Source: Cucumis sativus
Lineage: Eukaryota > Streptophyta > Magnoliopsida > Cucurbitales > Cucurbitaceae
DNA length: 64,000 bases
Assembly (NCBI RefSeq): GCF_000004075.3
Contig: NC_026659.2
Location: 2,790,001 to 2,854,000 of the forward strand
Reading direction: 5' to 3'
The position numbers and the translations under genes are program-made. Within the stretch, counting starts at the first letter, position 1. Each line of letters opens with the position of its first letter. The notes under the pieces are model-generated. The model ran no database searches. It was not told the origin of the DNA and worked only from the letters and a program-made list of their open reading frames with translations. Of this stretch, positions 21,960-36,079 are shown piece after piece.

Positions 21960-24900
21960 AGTTGCAACACACACCACACTTCAATTAATTTTTTCTTTTT
22001 CCTTTTCTCTAAATATTCTCTTCCCCTTACTATTAAGGAAAAATATTAATATTATTAATATTACAAAAAGAAAGAATTTTAAAATACAAAAAAAAAGAAA
22101 TATTCCAAACTGGGATTTCTATTTTCTTCATCTTTATTATTACTATTACATTGGTGTAATTTTAATTTTAATGGATAAACTTTAAAAAATGTGCTCTAAT
22201 TTCGTCCTACCATTTTACATTATTATAGTTGAACTATATTATTATAATTTTAGGATGTACAAGATAATAAATTAATTTTTGTAATATTAAATTATTAAAT
22301 AGCAAACAAAAAAAATAAGGGTGAATGTAAAATAGTATAATATATTTACTTCTTAAGCTCGACATTTAAAATTTTCAAAATGTCAAACACACATTTCAAG
22401 CAAATCTAAATATGATTCAATAGATGAAAATATTAACCATCATCTTAAAAGTTGGTGTGATCAAATCACTTACTATATAATTGTTGAACCAAAAAGAAAA
22501 ATCACATCCTCAATATTCCAACGTGAATGTGATTAAATTAAATGTGTAATTTCTATTATATTTTAGCTCGACAACAAAGTGATCAAATCTAACCCAAATT
22601 CAAATTGATAGGTCAAACATGTGATTTTTCATCAATTCTACACATTTCTTGAGCGATTAAGCATTCCTTTGAGTTTATCTAAAATCAAATACATCAAAAC
22701 AAAAATATCTAAAAGAAAAATTAAACCAATTGCATTCATCCATTTTGATATATATGAACATTATCACTCGTAAATTATATCATATACATTTATTATCATC
22801 TAAATTGTGACATCTATTTCATTCCTACGCTCAAATAGAATCTTTCAAAGCATAGTTTCATAATTCAAACCATAATTTGCATGCATCTATTTTCCAAAAA
22901 AAACTAAAAACTTACAATTAGAAGCTACATTAAATTGTTTAAAATATCTTAACTAACAAATAATTGAATAAAATGTATAATTAAGAAGAAAAATAAAAGT
23001 GTTGAATCGATTCGATTAATCATAAAAAGGCAAAATTGGATTTAAAAACGACAAGAAATTTAACAAAGTTAGAGCCATAAACGGAAAAAGTGAAGACAAG
23101 CAACACGCAAACCTCACCGCTCACACCTTTAATTATTTCTTTTATATATTGACCCTATCTGTTTTTACAAATTCCACAATGTCCCCCAATTCCATTGTTA
23201 TTACTGCAAAAATTCACTTTGAATGGGTTCATAATTAAATCAATTTGTTATTTCAATTTTCACATGAAGAATATTATTCATGGGCGTTACACCCTATCAT
23301 GGGTAGCACAATGATATGTTCCCTCTATTTTTCCTACACAATAATAATGTTGATTATGTAACATGTTATTTTATTGATTTCTCTACTAGTTAATTATATT
23401 TCATTTTCTTAATTAAATCTATGGTTTATTAATTATCTTTTAATGTTTGTTTTACAAGGGGTCCATATGCTACTTTCATTTTGATGCCTTAGCTCGTGAC
23501 TTCATCTCATCACATTTATTCCTTCTTTTTTTTTCAAAAGATTATTTGAATATCTTCACTTCAATTTTGTACCATGACGTATTTTGTATTTATTTAAGCT
23601 TTATACGTATAGATACATAAGTTATATAATCATTGATCGATGAAATGAATACGTAACATCTATTGTTTCTTAAATTTTAATAAGATGGTATGGTCTCGTA
23701 TGAAGGCTAGTTTGACAAATTGCAAAACTAATTCGATAGGTAATTATTGGAGTATCGTTTAAATCTTACGTCTATGCCTATACTTAATAATATAAGTTGA
23801 TAAAATTAATATTTAGACCTAAATCTAAATGTTAATTAACCATTTCAATCCAAACATTTGAAAATTCTATAATAAAACAAATAATACATTTCTAATAATA
23901 AATATTAATTTTTTTTAATGAATTACATTAAATCTCATATATGATTTTTTTACTTCTCAATTTATTTTTAAAATATAAAATTAATATAGGTGGACAAAAA
24001 GATTACATTCTTCAAATTAATTTTTTTCACCACAAACAATTGTCTCAACTAAACTGACAAATTTAGTACTCCAACTCTATATTTATTAGGAGATCATAGA
24101 ACACTCTTTCAAATAATTCGACTAACCATACACAATTTAAAGAATAAATGACCGTGAGACTCAACTCTACTATTTTACAAAGAACACAGGTATATTTAAG
24201 TAGTAGAGATATCAAAAGACTCGTGAAATACGGACATTTGTCTATCATGCTAAGCTAAGAATATGGAAACTCATTGAAAAGAGTTTAGAGAACGACAAAA
24301 GAGTCATAAGTCTCATGCAATTCTCTCTATTTTAAATTTTATCACTTGTTTATTATTGAATATCAATTACATTATTCTCGTCCTTTTTAGTTCAATAACG
24401 ACGATAGATGGAATCGATCTATTAATTTTTAAAATTGTAATTTTCTTTATTTGTTGAACTACGTTTAAATTTACTCTTAAAATCCAATTTATATTTGATT
24501 CAACTTTTAATAATTTTAATTCCATAGTCTTTTGTTCTCAAATTCATAATGGTAGCTTTGAATATTAAAAGTGGGCAACGGGTGCCGTATTGAACAATTT
24601 GATTTTCTTTTTTTCTATGTGAGATACTTATCAATAAATATTGCTAATTAATTGGAAACAAAATTCATAACTTTGTCTTTTATTTATTTTATTTCCCTAT
24701 GTATTGTCCTAATATAATTCTTGGTCTAAGTCAAATATGAGAATTATGGTTTGCCCATTTGAGAACTATACAAAACAATATGAAAATTTAAAAGTGAGAC
24801 ATAAGTACTTGTCAACAAGTATTGAAAATTATTAACAATTCAATTCAAATATATATATACATCTTTCCTTTTCAATTTTGTTTAGGTACATATCTTCCTA

Positions 24901-27900
24901 GTATATAGTAATTGCCAACGATTTAATGTATGAATAATTTATAAAGTTTCATTTTAGAACGGTGTGTGTAAATACTTCTAGGATGTAAGTCAAATTTCTT
25001 CAGCAATTCAAAATTAATTTTGAATTACTTTGATATATACACACAAGTCATAACAACTATAGATATATATATGAATGGACACTTGTAGTTTAATACGATT
25101 TTGGTAACCATATATATTCTTGAATTTTGTTTCATTTTTGATTAAATAATTAAGCAAAAATGAGAAATGAGAAATGAAAAATAAAAATGTGTAGGAAATG
25201 AAAGGGAAGATGGAAGAAAATGAGATGAGTGGCTTTAAGATTATGGATGAGATGTTAACCCTCACAGTTAATATATCACATGGATTGTCCAATTTAATTC
25301 AATGCTGCAAATATTACTCTTTATTTACCTCAATATTAACACATTTAATTTCTTTCTTTCAATTTCTAAACATAGTGTCCTTAATAATATTTAAGAAGAG
25401 GTGTATGGGTCCAAATGTTGATTTAACTTTATTCTCATTTATAAATGGTCTAAAACTCATTCTACAAATGTAAAAATTATTGAGAATAAATTAATTTTTC
25501 ATTTTTACAACATTATTTTGCAAGTGAATTCAACCCAATTTACAAAATTCTATTATTGTCATCTCCTTCTGGTCAGAAATATAATTTGAATTCAAAGGAA
25601 AACGATATTATATATGTGTAGCTAGGGAGTCATTTAATGTGTCACAAGATATGATCAACATATGGTTGAATAACACCTTCTAATAACAATAATAAATAAA
25701 TCAGTATCAAGTAAGTTACAAAGATGTATGAGAACGCATCTATTCCATAATTTAGATTTTGAATCTTATTTTGAAACATTAATGCACACATTTTCCATAA
25801 TTTATAGAAGCAGGTATAAACATTTAGTTAGTAATTATCTCATACATGCATGTTATATGGAATGAAATTAGGACTCAATCAACACGATAAATTTAATTCA
25901 ACTTAGTTTACTAATAGTTGAGTTTATGAAAATAGTACATAAATGAACCGAGATCAAAGTTGAGTGAGAAATCATATCTCAAAGATAATAAAAGTCGTAT
26001 TTGTTAAATAAAGTTTAAAAGAATTGAAAGTTTACCACCTATGTCAAACACAATGTAATTTCTTTCTATACATTAGCTTAATAATTAATATAAACGTCAT
26101 GAACAAGATTAGCTTAATAATTAATATAAACGTCATGAACAAGATTAAAATATCGATGTCATAATTTTACTAAAAAAAATCATAAAAATATCAATAAAAT
26201 TTCGATTTTTATGGAAAAAATTATAAAAACAAAAGGAAATTAAAAATAAAATTAGTAAATAAATATTTTATAAGTCTATTATTTATATTTTATAATTTTA
26301 TTAGTGACATTTTGACGTCTATTTTTTGTGTTAGGTAGATTTTTTACGATATTATATATTGAAATATCGATTTACCTCTTATATCATAATGGAACCATGT
26401 AAACATGTAAAATATCATCAAATCAATAAAAGTTTAATACTATATGTGGGGATATTCAGTAGTACTAAGGACGACGTTGCTCGATCACAAGAGAAATATC
26501 TTAACAATTTAATACCGAATTTGAATTTCAAATGATGGTTATTGAAGAGTTTCGAGGAGTTGGAATAATCTACGTAATTTGTTGGTAGCTTACAACAAAT
26601 TTGAGGTCCAAAAGAGAGTGATATAAATAAAGCAATGTTTGGTGATGAGGAAAGTTCATTTCCAACAAAAGTTGAAGAAGGTGGGCTTTTCCAATTTCCA
26701 CCAACATGAAGGCTCCACAATAATACACACAATAATCTTTCTAATACCCACTTACCCATGTGTTTCACCAAACCCCATCCCCATTTTACAACTAAACTAT
26801 ACACCACATCACCCAAAATTTATATGTATTATTAAAAAACAGGTTAATTATCCATTTATTTAATTCCCTCGTCCTATACTAATGGGCGAGTTCGAGTAAA
26901 GAGATTTAGCGTGTGATAACACTTTGTATTGGATTAGTTGAACATGAATGCAAAAGAAGGCCGAAGAGGATGAATGAGGGATGAAAAATTATACTATGTT
27001 GGAGAACTATTGGAATGATGACTTTAATTTCATTGATCGATGATCACTAAAGCCACGAGAGGCAATGTAGATAAGTAAAGTACTCTTAGTGCATTCTAAC
27101 AGTTGTGAAAAATGTCATATACTTCATTATATTGATAATTTAAGACAAATGACGTTGTGATTGTGAAATTAAAATCAATTTTTTAGTTAATAACAAAACC
27201 AGTCATGTATTGTTGATTTGAAATTATGATCTTGTGGCCAATGAAATATATCTTAACGAACGGAGTTACATTAGAGAATATTTTGTACATTATTCTTAAC
27301 CATATATCCAACCAGCTTAATTCACAATTACGATAATTATAATCTAGCCAATTATCTGTATTTATCGCTTTTTTTTTATGTCTTAATAAACACGACCATA
27401 AGTATGCAATACGAATAATTATTAAGAAAATTACATGTAAAATATATATTTATGGTCTCTGTTTTCTATCTGGTTTAAGATGAAAATTGAAATAAATTCA
27501 AGTGATTAATGACATTGGAAGATAATAATGACACTAATTAAGGTTAGTTCTTTATAAACATAATCATCACCTCAAAACTTACACATATACGCTTCAAAGT
27601 TTCTTTTCACGTGTGAGATCTTTCACCATTCTTTGAGACCAATATTTTTTATCTTTAGTATATATGGATTACTCTCGAATTGCAAATAGGTTCTAGCGCT
27701 TGATATAAAGTCCAATTTTATAAGTTGTCAAAGCTTTTTACGAAGTTGAAGGTTTTCTATTGTTCAAAGTTATTATTATGATATTGAAGGTCGTTTAACT
27801 TCAAATTTAGAGACTAAAGGAAAACACTGATTATAATTTTAAAAAAGAAAAACTAAATTTATAACTTAAAAATAAAAGAACAATGTGATTGATAAATGAT

Positions 27901-28560
27901 TAAGAGAACATGTTTGTGAGAAGTGTAGAATAACATTTTAATTAAACTTTAAAGCAAAAGCTGCAATAGAAACAAGACATTGAAATGATGGGAAGTGAAT
28001 CAAATATGACATAAGAAGAAGAAAAAAAGATGCAAAAGCTAAGGAGGAAAATTCCATGGAACGTAACCCACATCTCTCCCACCACTATATTAATATTTCT
28101 TTCCTTTCTTCCCATGAAACTTAAAACTTAATGTAATGTTCTATTGCATAGAAAAAAAATCATTCAAGTAGAAAAGATATCAATATATTACCATCTCAAA
28201 AGTTGATTCGACTCAAAAGAGAAAAAAAAAATCTTATTGATCTTAAAAGAAATAACAAAGCTAAAGGTATAAGAAGTGTTTGTATGATTTAAAATTTACA
28301 AGTTTAATTAGGGTTTAGATCAAATAATATATGAAGATGATCAACAAGCCAAAGAAGAGAGTAAGAAAATTAAACACAAAGCATTTGTGAAAGAATATTA
28401 TATATATTAATTTTCAAAAGGTAACAAAAAGAATCTCTTGTAATTCAAAAGATTCACAAAAAGAATGGAAAAATAACAAAGTTAAATATTCTTGTTTCTT
28501 TTTTCTCTCCCTCTGAATCTAAATTTCAAGTCCAATTTTCCATTAGATTTCCGAAAATAG
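21960..28560. other. Long intergenic AT-rich region, no gene seen
   Basis: About 6.6 kb upstream of the C2H2 gene and downstream of the WAT1-related gene. Open frames (24063-24248, 25014-25292, 25198-25473, 26418-26816) lack domains. The stretch 26640-26860 is less AT-rich and C-rich on the plus strand but shows no coding signature. A 36-base tandem duplication at 26072 is listed separately. Confidence 0.55.
26072..26147. repeat. 36-bp perfect tandem duplication
   Basis: The unit beginning ATTAGCTTAATAATTAATAT occupies 26072-26107 and repeats identically at 26108-26143, with four more matching bases of a third unit. The identity of the copies points to a recent local duplication. Confidence 0.9.
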
Positions 28561-28599
28561 GAAAAAAAAGTGAGCATAATAAAAAGTTTGAAAGAGTTT

Positions 28600-30993
28600 C
28601 TAAGAGAGTAAAGGTTTTTGAAGATCAAAGTCATCATCAGTTAGATAGCCACTTCCATCACCATAGCCTTCTTTTCTTTTTGCCCATAGCACAAAGTAGA
28701 GTCCACTGAACATCAACAACATACCACCAACACTGCACCCCACAATTACAAATATAGCAATTAGTTTCTAAGTGTTAACTTATTTGAAGCATAAACTTAT
28801 TAGAAAGTTAATTAAAGTTGTAACATGTTTTAAATTTAAGAGTTAAGATTGTTGCAACTAAATACATAAATGAGATGAAAACGAAAGTTTAAAGTTAAAA
28901 GCATCCAAATGTAGGTATACCTTCCAACAGAAATAGTGTCTCCTAAGGTGAAGAGAGAGAGAAGGACAGAGAAAACAGTTCCAATTGGACTGAAAATTGA
29001 TACCAAAACTGGCCCTCTCTTCTTCATTGCCCATCCATTGAAGCTCAAGCTTATCCCACTCACTATTCCTCCCTATACAATATATATAATATATATAATA
29101 CCAATTCATTATTATAATTCTCATAATAAATTAAAGTTTTTTTTTTTTTTAAATTACCAAAAGAGAATAAGAGAGTAAATCCTTGATGTTGAGAATGGAC
29201 AAATCTGTTAGTAAGTTGTGATTTTGGAGTAGCATTATAGCTGCTGTGGTGAACACTCCAATAAAGGATGTTATTGCACTCAATGACATTGGTGCTGGTA
29301 ATTCACCTAGTGCTGTTGCCTACAACACACACACACATATATATACACAAAACAGAATCATATCCATCACCAATTATATTAAATGTTCTATGGACACGTA
29401 TTGCACCAATTAATTAAATTACCTGCAAGACAACATTGCTTGATAGTATGAAGACAGAGAGCATTAAGTAGAAACAACCAACAATCTTTTCCTTATTGAA
29501 GAGTACAATGGTGGTAAGTGGTGGTGGAGAAGTTGTCATTAGTTGTTGGTGTTTTGATGGTATTATAATGCTGCTTTGTATTATGCTCATTGTGATTGCA
29601 CCTACTACACATAGTATTGTCCCTAATATCTTTACTTTGCTGTATACACAACTAAATTCCACTTTCTCTAATCTGCATATACAATACACACCACGTTACC
29701 TTTCAAGTAATTCTCAAATAATATAATCTTTACATCACTTTGATAAGTGGTTTTAGAGTATAGAATTAAAGCAAGAATTATGGATATCTATATATATATA
29801 TATCTATACCTAAAACACCAGGCAATGATAAAGATGAGACCAGGGGCAAGGTTGGGCATGGCAGTAGCCATTGCTGGAGAAGTCAGCTTTATTCCTTCTA
29901 ATAGCAAACTTTGGAACAAAGTTACTCTGTACAAAATTAATTAAATACAAAAAAATATTAAAGTTAATTACAACAAATAATTAAATTAATTTTTTTTTAT
30001 AAAAAAACTCAATTAATTAATTATGAGAAAAGATAATTGAATATTAATTACCCTCCAAAGGAGATGAGAACAAGTTGAAGCATCAACTTAAAACTCAATT
30101 TCTTTGGCCACTTCCTCCTGCATCGTGCATTTCCACATCATTCATCATTCTTCAAATCTCATCACTTTCTATCAATATCACTTCTCAAAATTCATCATTA
30201 TTTCAATTTATAATTTAAACAAATACATCTCTTTTTCCTAAATAATATTGTGCATACTTATAATTATGTTGATTAATTATACACTATTACATTACTTACA
30301 TAATATTTTTTATAAATACTTAAACTTTAAAAAAAATACATTCATTAATCCAATTTTTATTGAGTTCAAAATATAAAATCTCACCCAAATTTTAAAATAA
30401 CAATAACTAAATCAAGTCAAAACAATAAACACAAAACTTTAAAAATACTCTTAAACTTTTTACTTTAAAGAAAAATCATATAAACTAAGCTTTATTTTAA
30501 AAAAAAGTAATTATACGATAATTTTTCTTTTTAGTTTTTGAGAATTATAATTCTATAATTAAACTTCTTAATTTCTTATCTAGAAAATCATGTGAATTTT
30601 GAAAAATAAGGTCAATTTTTTTAAAGAAAAAAAAGCAACAAATTACCAAATGAAAGGTTAAGGTTTTAATTAAAACAATTAACCTATATATTTCGTATAA
30701 TAAAATAATAGAATTGATAGAATAGAATTACAAAATTTGTGTGCATATATATATGTGTGTGTAAAGAAGCAAATAAAGAGAGAGAAAAACCTTTCAAAAT
30801 AAAAGGCGAGAGGAGAGAGAAAGAGAGAAGTAGCAGCGGCGAAACAAACAACGACGGTGAGCGGATTTAGCCCTAACGACATCAAATAACTCAACAACAC
30901 CGAATTTCCGGCGTATATCAACTGCACCGTCATTAATCCTCCGATCACCGCCGCATCTTCTATTCCTCCTCTCATCATCATCATCATCACCAT
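28600..30993 (-). CDS. WAT1-related (UMAMIT/nodulin MtN21-type) transporter
   Basis: Seven exons in transcript order: 30993-30791, 30117-30052, 29926-29810, 29672-29423, 29319-29158, 29072-28921 and 28732-28600 (TAG); 360 residues, phases close throughout. The protein is hydrophobic along its length and fits the ten-helix, two-EamA-domain fold of the drug/metabolite transporter superfamily. Typical stretches are LFQSLLLEGIKLTSPAMATA, MPNLAPGLIFIIAWCFR, ILGTILCVVGAITMSII and KKRGPVLVSIFSPIGTVFSV. The C-terminus is cytosolic-looking with DDDFDLQKPLLS. UMAMITs move amino acids or auxin across plasma membrane or tonoplast; the substrate cannot be read from sequence. Nearest recalled relative is Arabidopsis At4g16620. 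The start is uncertain: five Met codons from an ATG microsatellite follow, and the first ATG was chosen. A 5' upstream frame stays open only briefly. Confidence 0.92.
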
Positions 30994-31096
30994 TCCCCTT
31001 CCAATTTCTCTCTCACAATTTCCTAATTACTTTCCTTCTCTCTTTTCCCACCACATTTCTTCTAATTCAACCCGCATTCTCTTCTTACCCCTACAA

Positions 31097-31104
31097 TTTC
31101 CCGC
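31097..31104. promoter_or_regulatory. E2F-like site upstream of the WAT1-related gene
   Basis: TTTCCCGC matches TTTSSCGC about 105 bases upstream of the ATG at 30993, inside a small C-rich island (31075-31150) that probably contains the transcription start or leader. Motif match only. Confidence 0.3.
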
Positions 31105-31227
31105 CTCAGCCGCCCTTAAACGGACTCCGATTCCCGTCGTCCGTCGTACTCCTCCGGAAGAATAAAACAAAAGGTAAAATGGAATATTCTAGATCTAGCC
31201 TCTCTTCTTCCTTCTCTCTTTATTGAT

Positions 31228-31234
<7 letters not shown>

Positions 31235-31269
<35 letters not shown>
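31235..31269. repeat. (TA)n microsatellite
   Basis: About 35 bases of alternating TA, some 240 bases upstream of the WAT1-related start codon. Confidence 0.9.
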
Positions 31270-31271
<2 letters not shown>

Positions 31272-34200
31272 GAGTGTTTGATACCTAAATTAATCCCTAA
31301 ATTCTTTCTCCATCTCTAATTAACTTGGATTTTTTTGTGCTATATTTTCTCTCAATCCCTTTTCTTTTGTTGATTAATTAATTTAGGAAACTGTCTTTTT
31401 TCTCATAATTATTATATCTTCTGTTTTTTACTAAATTCCTTCGACTAATTAATTACTAAATTTACCACATTTAATCCACTGTTAATTTATGTATTTAATC
31501 TTCATTTACTATCTTATTCGTCTTTTTCCTCCCAAAAAAATGAATAGAAATGTTAGATATAACAATTAAGATTATACTCATATCTTCTAAAATTATAAAT
31601 ATAATAAAATTTATTAACGACAAACCCATCTATATATTAGACTCTAAAAGTTTTAGTTGTTTTTACATACGATGGAATACTCCATATTAAAATAAATTTA
31701 AGTTATACATTCAAGTTGTTATGAATATTAAAAAATAAAATCATTTACAAAATATAACAAGAAAAATTTTAATCATTTACCAATATAAGGCTTTTTGCTA
31801 TTTAATTTTCTCTTTTATTCATAATTTTTTTTCTCTCCTTTTCTATTCATAACAATTTCTTTATTACCAATAGTATAAAGAATCATAAAAGAAATTAAAT
31901 TAATAGACAAACATTATGGAACTGAAATATTTTGATTAGACACTAATCCGACTTTGAGAAGATTCATGACATGAAACTAATCAAAGCAGAAAATGGGCCG
32001 GCCCAATATGAGTTTTAGTGGGCATCTTTTAACTTGAGATTGATTAGGCACTAACGCATCACGATCAACTCGTTGTCATCATTATTTCAAATGTTATCAC
32101 ATCCACACAAAAAATAATACTAATCTATTTCTAGATAATATCTTCTTTTGTGGATACTAAAAAACCATTTCTAATATATATATATATATATATATTGTAT
32201 ATATTATAAGATGGATAGAAAATCGTTTCCTATAATTTATACCTAAAAATGTGTTGATATATGTTGTAGAGATAGGAATAAAACACTCAAAGGAATGTAT
32301 GTCAATTACTCTTAAACTAGTTCATTTTAGTAATATAAGCTCGTTTAATTCTACTAAGACTAAATTTTCATGACTAATATATACACTTTTATCGGTAAAA
32401 ATCAAAATAGACTTTAACCAATTACTTAGATTTAAAACACGTGTTTTTAAATTTGAAATGAAATTTTGGGTAATTAAAAAGTTGATATTAAAATGTTTTT
32501 GATCTTAATAGTAAAATTGAATTCACATATCTTTTATAAATGTGTTACCACATAATATGGTTCAACTTTACAAAGTCATTACATTAATTTTACATAATTT
32601 GACTTGGATCTTTAACTCCCAAAATTTGACCTTTTTTTTTTTTTTTGTAATATTAATTTATTGTCCTGAAAAGACTTGTTATTGATGGATTTTTCTTTTA
32701 ATTTAAAAAGTATATAATATTAAAAGAAAGTTATAGTAATTTTAAAAAAATGGGAAAGGAAGAAGACCCGTTTAGGTTTGTTACATTCGAAAGACCAATC
32801 GCTATCTATGGATGACTAATCTTCAAAGTACAATCAGGGGCGGCCTCACCTTAGGAAGTTTAATTTTATGATCAAAATTTTAGAAATATTTTCATTTTTA
32901 ATATGCCTGAATATTCTTGGAATTTAATTTTGCAAAAGAAATATTTATGAATCTCACTTTTATTTGATTCTATTGGTAACTAAATTTAAAAATATTGTCT
33001 TTTTCTCTCTCTTTAATTTCTATTTGATATTTAAGTTCCAAATATATTACAGTTTTTATCTCTTTTTTTAATTTATATAATTTTGTAAAAATAAAAATTA
33101 AATGTTTAAAATTGTAAATTTGAAATCGAAATACTAAATAGGCTATGCATATAATACTAGAAACAATGATGTCATGACATATTTATCTATTGGAGAAACA
33201 TATGAGTGACTTTGACACAATATGATAAGTACATGAGATTAAGAAAACGAAAACTTCACAAAAAGAAAAGTCAAGTCTTATCCAATTGTTTCTGTAAAAC
33301 AAAAACAATAGAAATTTGTGATCAAATAAAATTGTTTCAGTTCAAGAAGAATCCAATATTAAATCGTAAGTCTAATCCTTCAATTTTGACATTTATGAAT
33401 TACTCTTTCAACTTTCAAAAGTCTCTAATAAGTTCTTTAAACTTTTAATAATATTTGTCCAACAATTGATCCTAAATTTTAAAACGTAGAAGCTTCTAAA
33501 CTTTCAATTTTTGGTTTAATAAAAAAAATTAATTAACAATTGGTTTATACAGTCAAAATAGAGGTTAGAAAAATCAAAATGAAGGAAAAGAAAATTCAAA
33601 ATGAGAGCCATCATCAAGGGATGAACTTTGAATAATAGTCTTAAACATTATGTAATTATTGGTAAGGATGATGGGTTACTATTTTCTTAAGTATAAAGTG
33701 ATACCCAAATGTTCATTTTAATCCAAAAGCTAAGGTTAGGCATATTCTTTTGTTAAATCTCAATCAAAATATTTACAATATATATAAATAGTCTCCTCTT
33801 AAGTCTAAAATATTTTCTCATGTCTTTTAGGCTTTAACTTGTTCTAATTAACTTTCTTTCTTCCCCATATTATTGTCCTTATTATTAGGGCTTTTTTTCA
33901 CTTTGGCAATTCAATTCTTTAAAAGTATATATACTTTCAATTGGTCCACACACAAAGAAACACCTTTCATTACACATTTCAAATTGGATCATTCTGTATT
34001 TATTTTAATATAATGTTTCTTTCTTTTCCCCCTCTTTCTCTCTTTATATTTTTCAAGAATTTATTTGTTGTCATTCAAAACTTAACATAAGTGTCTTTGA
34101 CCTTGAATTTCCCATTTCCTTTTTGTTTTATATATATTTAATTTGATGGATAAATAAATTAAATAAGAATATGGTGTGTGTGTGGTAACAAATAGCTTAA

Positions 34201-34876
34201 ATTACATTTAAAGTCCATATCTTTTAATGTTTGAATTCATGTTAATTTAAGGATTTATAGAAGAAAAAAGATTGCCCAAATTTATTTTGTAGGCTATAGA
34301 CCATTTTAAATATATTGATGTATTATGAAGGGCCTAACGTTATTACGTATTTGAGTTCATCCCTATTATTTATTAATGAAAATAATTAATAGTCAAAAAT
34401 TAAATTAGTTTCAATGCTCATTTTTCCATCCTTTTTTTTTTAAATTTTTACATACATTCTTAAGAAATCCACATAGAAACTAAACCTTTTTGCTTCCCAT
34501 TTTCATAAAAATTATAATTAATTAACCAATTAATCACACCATTTTGTGAAATATTATGTTAAGAAGATTTAAAATATATGGAGATTTCAATATTAGAGAT
34601 AAATTTCGTTCTTTTATTTTTCTAATACATCGATATAATTCATCTCTAGTTTTGTATTATATTGATATGTTATTATGTTATTTGAAAGAGTCGTAAAAAG
34701 TAGTTGGAATGAACGGTTGTATGGATTTGTTGTCAATATACACTCAAATTTAGAGTAAAAGAATGAACCCTTTTTCCTTTCTTTTTAATTTCTTTTTTTC
34801 TTTGTTGTGTGTGTAACTTTGCAATACATATACACTTGAAACAAAACGAACTAAAGAAGAAAAAAGAAACCCTAAA
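31270..34876. other. Intergenic AT-rich region, no gene seen
   Basis: About 3.6 kb between the WAT1-related promoter side and the metalloproteinase 3' end. A stretch at 33360-33530 holds several short phrases of the type CTTTCAATTTT/CTTTAAACTTTT that resemble the phrase-repeat element in the RBP intron and may be a decayed relative. The open frame 33206-33448 overlaps it and is not believed. Another (TA)n run lies near 32177-32195. Confidence 0.5.
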
Positions 34877-35989
34877 TCACCAAATCATAATCAACAAGTA
34901 GAAGAACAGTAAGAAGAGGAGTTTAGAATTGTTGTTTGAAGAAGATGATGATGATCCATTATTGTTCATAGATTTTTCGGATTCCAAGAAGGATTCCAGT
35001 TTGAAATTAGGGTTTGTACCATATAAAACCTGAATTCCTTCGACGTCATCAATCCTAAGATCCACCTTCTTCCCTCTCGGACTCAAACTCGGATACATCA
35101 CCGATTCCTTCACCGCTGAATGAGCTAATCCAAGAACATGCCCAATCTCATGCGTTACAACTGATTCCAAATCCACAGCTACTTTCGATTTCTCTTTCTC
35201 GAAATCCACCGCCCACCTCTCCGCAGCGTCTAAGTGCAGCCTTCCGTTTTCCGGCGAAAACGCGTGCGCCAAAACGCCTAATACTCCGTCGAACGCCTCT
35301 CCGTCTCCGTGATCACCGCGGTAGAATCCGATTCGGATGTCTGATGAATCGTAATCGGAGGACTCTGTGAAGTTCAACGGAATCACAGCGGACCATCGCG
35401 AGAATGATCGTCGAACGACTTTGCGGATTTCTGATGGAGTTAGATAGTCGATTGTGTAATCTGGTGAAAGAGCGTAAGTTAAAGTTGAGGCTCGAATCCA
35501 TCTCGGTTGGCCGTTGAAGAAAGCGTATCGACGAGTTGAATGAATTGTACTTCCGTTGTTGTTGAATTTAGTTAGGTCACTAATTCCGCATCTCGGTGAC
35601 ATGATGGTAGCGATTGTTTCGGAATCAAGCTTTCCAGTAACTGATAAACCTAAGCGATTTTGATACAAACTCAAGGCCGATACGAATTGATCATCGAAAA
35701 TATCGGAGAAATTGTTTTGAGGAGGAAGCGGAAGGTAACCGAATCGATTCAAATACTTCTTCAATTCGGAGATGCCGTTCACTTCTGTACCTTTTCCAGC
35801 ATCGAGGAAGCGAGCGAAGCCTCTCCATGCGTAATAATCGTGGTTGTTATTGTTATTATCGGGGGTGAGAGTGGAGAAATCCGGGAAAGTTGTGGCGGGA
35901 AAAACAGGGGAGAAGAGAAAAACAGAGGAGAGAAGGTTGAAGAAGAAGAGGAAGAAGAAGGAAGGGTAATAACGGAAAAACGGAAACAT
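34877..35989 (-). CDS. Matrix metalloproteinase (matrixin, MEROPS M10A), At1-MMP-like
   Basis: Intronless, 370 residues. A hydrophobic signal peptide covers about residues 1-31. A peptidoglycan-binding-like propeptide (about 60-130) ends in the cysteine switch PRCGISD at 132-138, where Cys133-135 region holds the enzyme latent through its Cys-zinc bond. The catalytic domain (about 160-315) contains the zinc site HEIGHVLGLAH at 280-290 (His280, His284, His290, Glu281 as general base) and the Met-turn VMYPSLSP with Met298. The tail is Ser/Asn-rich followed by a hydrophobic C-terminus (about 356-370), the pattern of a GPI-anchored plasma-membrane protease. Plant MMPs have no hemopexin domain, as here. 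They act in extracellular matrix remodelling and defence. From memory nearest is Arabidopsis At4g16640. All key residues are intact. Confidence 0.95.
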   Translation of the reverse strand: MFPFFRYYPSFFFLFFFNLLSSVFLFSPVFPATTFPDFSTLTPDNNNNNHDYYAWRGFARFLDAGKGTEVNGISELKKYLNRFGYLPLPPQNNFSDIFDDQFVSALSLYQNRLGLSVTGKLDSETIATIMSPRCGISDLTKFNNNGSTIHSTRRYAFFNGQPRWIRASTLTYALSPDYTIDYLTPSEIRKVVRRSFSRWSAVIPLNFTESSDYDSSDIRIGFYRGDHGDGEAFDGVLGVLAHAFSPENGRLHLDAAERWAVDFEKEKSKVAVDLESVVTHEIGHVLGLAHSAVKESVMYPSLSPRGKKVDLRIDDVEGIQVLYGTNPNFKLESFLESEKSMNNNGSSSSSSNNNSKLLFLLFFYLLIMIW

Positions 35990-36049
35990 GGTGATATTAT
36001 TTGGCAGTTATCGGAGCAAAGGGAAATAAAAAGGTATTTATCAATTATT

Positions 36050-36069
36050 ATTTTATATATATATATATA
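36050..36069 (-). promoter_or_regulatory. TATA-rich core promoter candidate of the metalloproteinase gene
   Basis: A TATATATA run followed on the minus strand by AAAATA lies 60-80 bases upstream of the ATG at 35989. It can serve as a TATA box with a leader of about 40 bases, but it is also simple AT repeat. Confidence 0.35.
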
Positions 36070-36079
36070 ATTGTAGAAT

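Noticed and set aside
26418-26816. 132-codon minus-strand frame in the spacer
   Set aside because: Residue use follows base composition and no motif is recognisable; no neighbouring exon could be joined.
35660-36070. 136-codon plus-strand frame antisense to the metalloproteinase start
   Set aside because: Shadow frame; glutamate-rich part mirrors the Phe-rich signal peptide of the real gene.
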